Shown: piece by piece, positions 4,971 through 5,854 of the stretch
Layout of the letters: each line of letters starts with the position of its first letter
Position numbering within the stretch: position 1 is the first letter of the stretch
DNA from: Gemmatimonadales bacterium
GTDB taxonomy: Bacteria > Gemmatimonadota > Gemmatimonadetes > Gemmatimonadales > GWC2-71-9
Reading direction: 5' to 3'
DNA length: 5,854 nt
NCBI GenBank assembly: GCA_025924275.1
Contig: JAICEH010000138.1
Location: 1-5,854 of the forward strand
Position numbers and translations under genes: made by a program
Notes under the pieces: generated by a model
The model's database searches: none
What the model was told of the DNA's origin: nothing
Seen by the model: the letters and a program-made list of their open reading frames with translations, nothing else

Positions 4971-5854
4971 ATGGCCCCAATGCCCGCCCGTCTCCGCCAG
5001 CTCCCCCCCCGCACCCGGGGGGTCCTGCTCGTGCTTGCCGGCGGCCTCGTCCTGTACACCGTCCTGGGGTTCCTGCTCGTCCCCGCGCTCATCAAGGCGC
5101 AGGTGCGGCGGCAGGCGCGCGCGGCGCTCCACCGCGAGGCGACGCTCGCCGCCGCGCGGTTCAATCCCTTCACCCTCGAGGCGCGGCTCATCGGGATGGA
5201 CCTCCGCGACCGGGACGGGACGCCGCTCGCCTCCTACGACACGCTGGTGGTGAACCTCTCGGTGGCGAGCGTGTGGCGCCGGGCCCTGGTGCTGGACGAG
5301 TTCCGGCTGGTGCGCCCGGCCCTGGTGGCGCGGATCGGCCCCGACGGCCGCCCCACGGTGGCGGACTTGATGCACCGGGACACCGCCGCCGGGGCGGACA
5401 CCCTGCCGGCCGACCCCCCGCGGCTCCTGGTGCACCGGCTGTCCATCCGCGACGGGGTACTCGACTTCGTGGACGAGTCCCGCACCCCCCGGCAGGAGGA
5501 GCGGTTCCGCGACCTCGGCCTCTCGGTGGACGGGCTTTCGACGCTGCCGGACCGGTCGGGCGACCACGTGCTGACCGCCAGCTTCGCCGGCGGCGCGCAG
5601 GTCCGGTGGACCGGCACCAGCTCGGCGGACCCGCTGCGCCTCACCGGCCAGTTCGAGTTCTCCCGCCTCCGGCTCCCGCGGCTCACCGAGGTGCTGGGCC
5701 GCCGCCTGCCAGTCGCGATCGTGCGAGGCACGGCCGAGGCGATGTTCCGCTATGAAGTAAGCCAGGACAATCCGGGCGGCGTGGTGGCGGCGGTGCCGGA
5801 GGCGAGCCTCGCCCTGGCCGACGTGGCGGTGCGGCCCCACGAGGCGCCGGAAGA
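4971..5854 (+). CDS. DUF748/AsmA-like envelope protein, 5' part (294 codons, runs off the window)
   Basis: The frame is open from the ATG at 4971 to the right edge, so the C-terminal part is missing from this window. Residues 1-17 are basic and 18-41 form one membrane segment (VLLVLAGGLVLYTVLGFLLVPAL), an uncleaved anchor with the bulk of the protein in the periplasm. Then come the typical DUF748 pieces: IKAQVRRQARAALHREATL, RFNPFTLEARL (64-73), LRDRDGTPLASYDTLVVNLS (78-97), RALVLDEFRLVRPALVARIGPDGR (105-127 region) and ADLM. Beta-rich segments follow: LSIRDGVLDFVDES (157-170) and LTGQFEFSRL. DUF748 belongs with AsmA-like proteins that form long periplasmic beta structures linked to outer-membrane biogenesis or lipid transport; the exact role here is inference. 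Another in-frame ATG lies at 4980, three codons later; neither start has a Shine-Dalgarno sequence. It is transcribed divergently from the minus-strand operon. Confidence 0.85.
   Translation, partial: MAPMPARLRQLPPRTRGVLLVLAGGLVLYTVLGFLLVPALIKAQVRRQARAALHREATLAAARFNPFTLEARLIGMDLRDRDGTPLASYDTLVVNLSVASVWRRALVLDEFRLVRPALVARIGPDGRPTVADLMHRDTAAGADTLPADPPRLLVHRLSIRDGVLDFVDESRTPRQEERFRDLGLSVDGLSTLPDRSGDHVLTASFAGGAQVRWTGTSSADPLRLTGQFEFSRLRLPRLTEVLGRRLPVAIVRGTAEAMFRYEVSQDNPGGVVAAVPEASLALADVAVRPHEAPE

Noticed and set aside
4692..5840. A 382-residue minus-strand open frame antisense to the DUF748 gene
   Set aside because: Low-complexity shadow; the plus frame has a membrane anchor and DUF748 motifs.

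Overview
This is a strongly GC-rich bacterial chromosomal segment whose codons end almost always in G or C. It is tightly packed and shows no mobile element, RNA gene, CRISPR array or phage trait. High GC, a DUF2911 protein, an S9D-type prolyl-oligopeptidase and several Sec signal peptides ending in AAQ together suggest a Gemmatimonadota-like or similar soil bacterium. That placement is inference from style, not from a marker gene.

Layout, left to right. (1) 38-2428, plus strand: an exported S9-family serine peptidase closest to the glutamyl endopeptidase (S9D) group, complete, with Ser659, Asp732 and His766 as the likely triad. (2) 2429-2473: a short convergent gap filled by a degenerate 8-bp purine-rich tandem repeat. 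(3) 2474-4836, minus strand: a probable four-gene operon, read from right to left. It encodes an exported protein of about 193 aa that may have an NTF2-like fold, a Tat-exported six-cysteine protein of the PCYCGC type whose ATG overlaps the stop of the previous gene (TGATG), an exported DUF2911 protein with a beta-rich C-terminal extension, and a small cytoplasmic DUF1801 protein. (4) 4837-4970: a divergent intergenic region with a 7-bp tandem repeat that fits a G-quadruplex pattern and a 16-bp inverted repeat. (5) 4971 to the right edge, plus strand: the 5' part of a DUF748/AsmA-like envelope protein, cut off by the window.

Most of the products (five of six) are predicted to act in or beyond the inner membrane: peptidase, NTF2-like protein, Cys-rich protein, DUF2911 protein and DUF748 protein. 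I see no defined pathway joining them. The minus-strand genes are probably co-transcribed, and the NTF2-like/PCYCGC pair is the tightest unit.

The window looks like ordinary chromosome with several uncharacterised families. I did not find a clear new multi-gene system. The best leads are the coupled NTF2-like/PCYCGC pair, the purine-rich tandem repeats and G-runs at gene borders, the inverted repeat in the divergent promoter region, and the contrast between genes with and without Shine-Dalgarno sequences.
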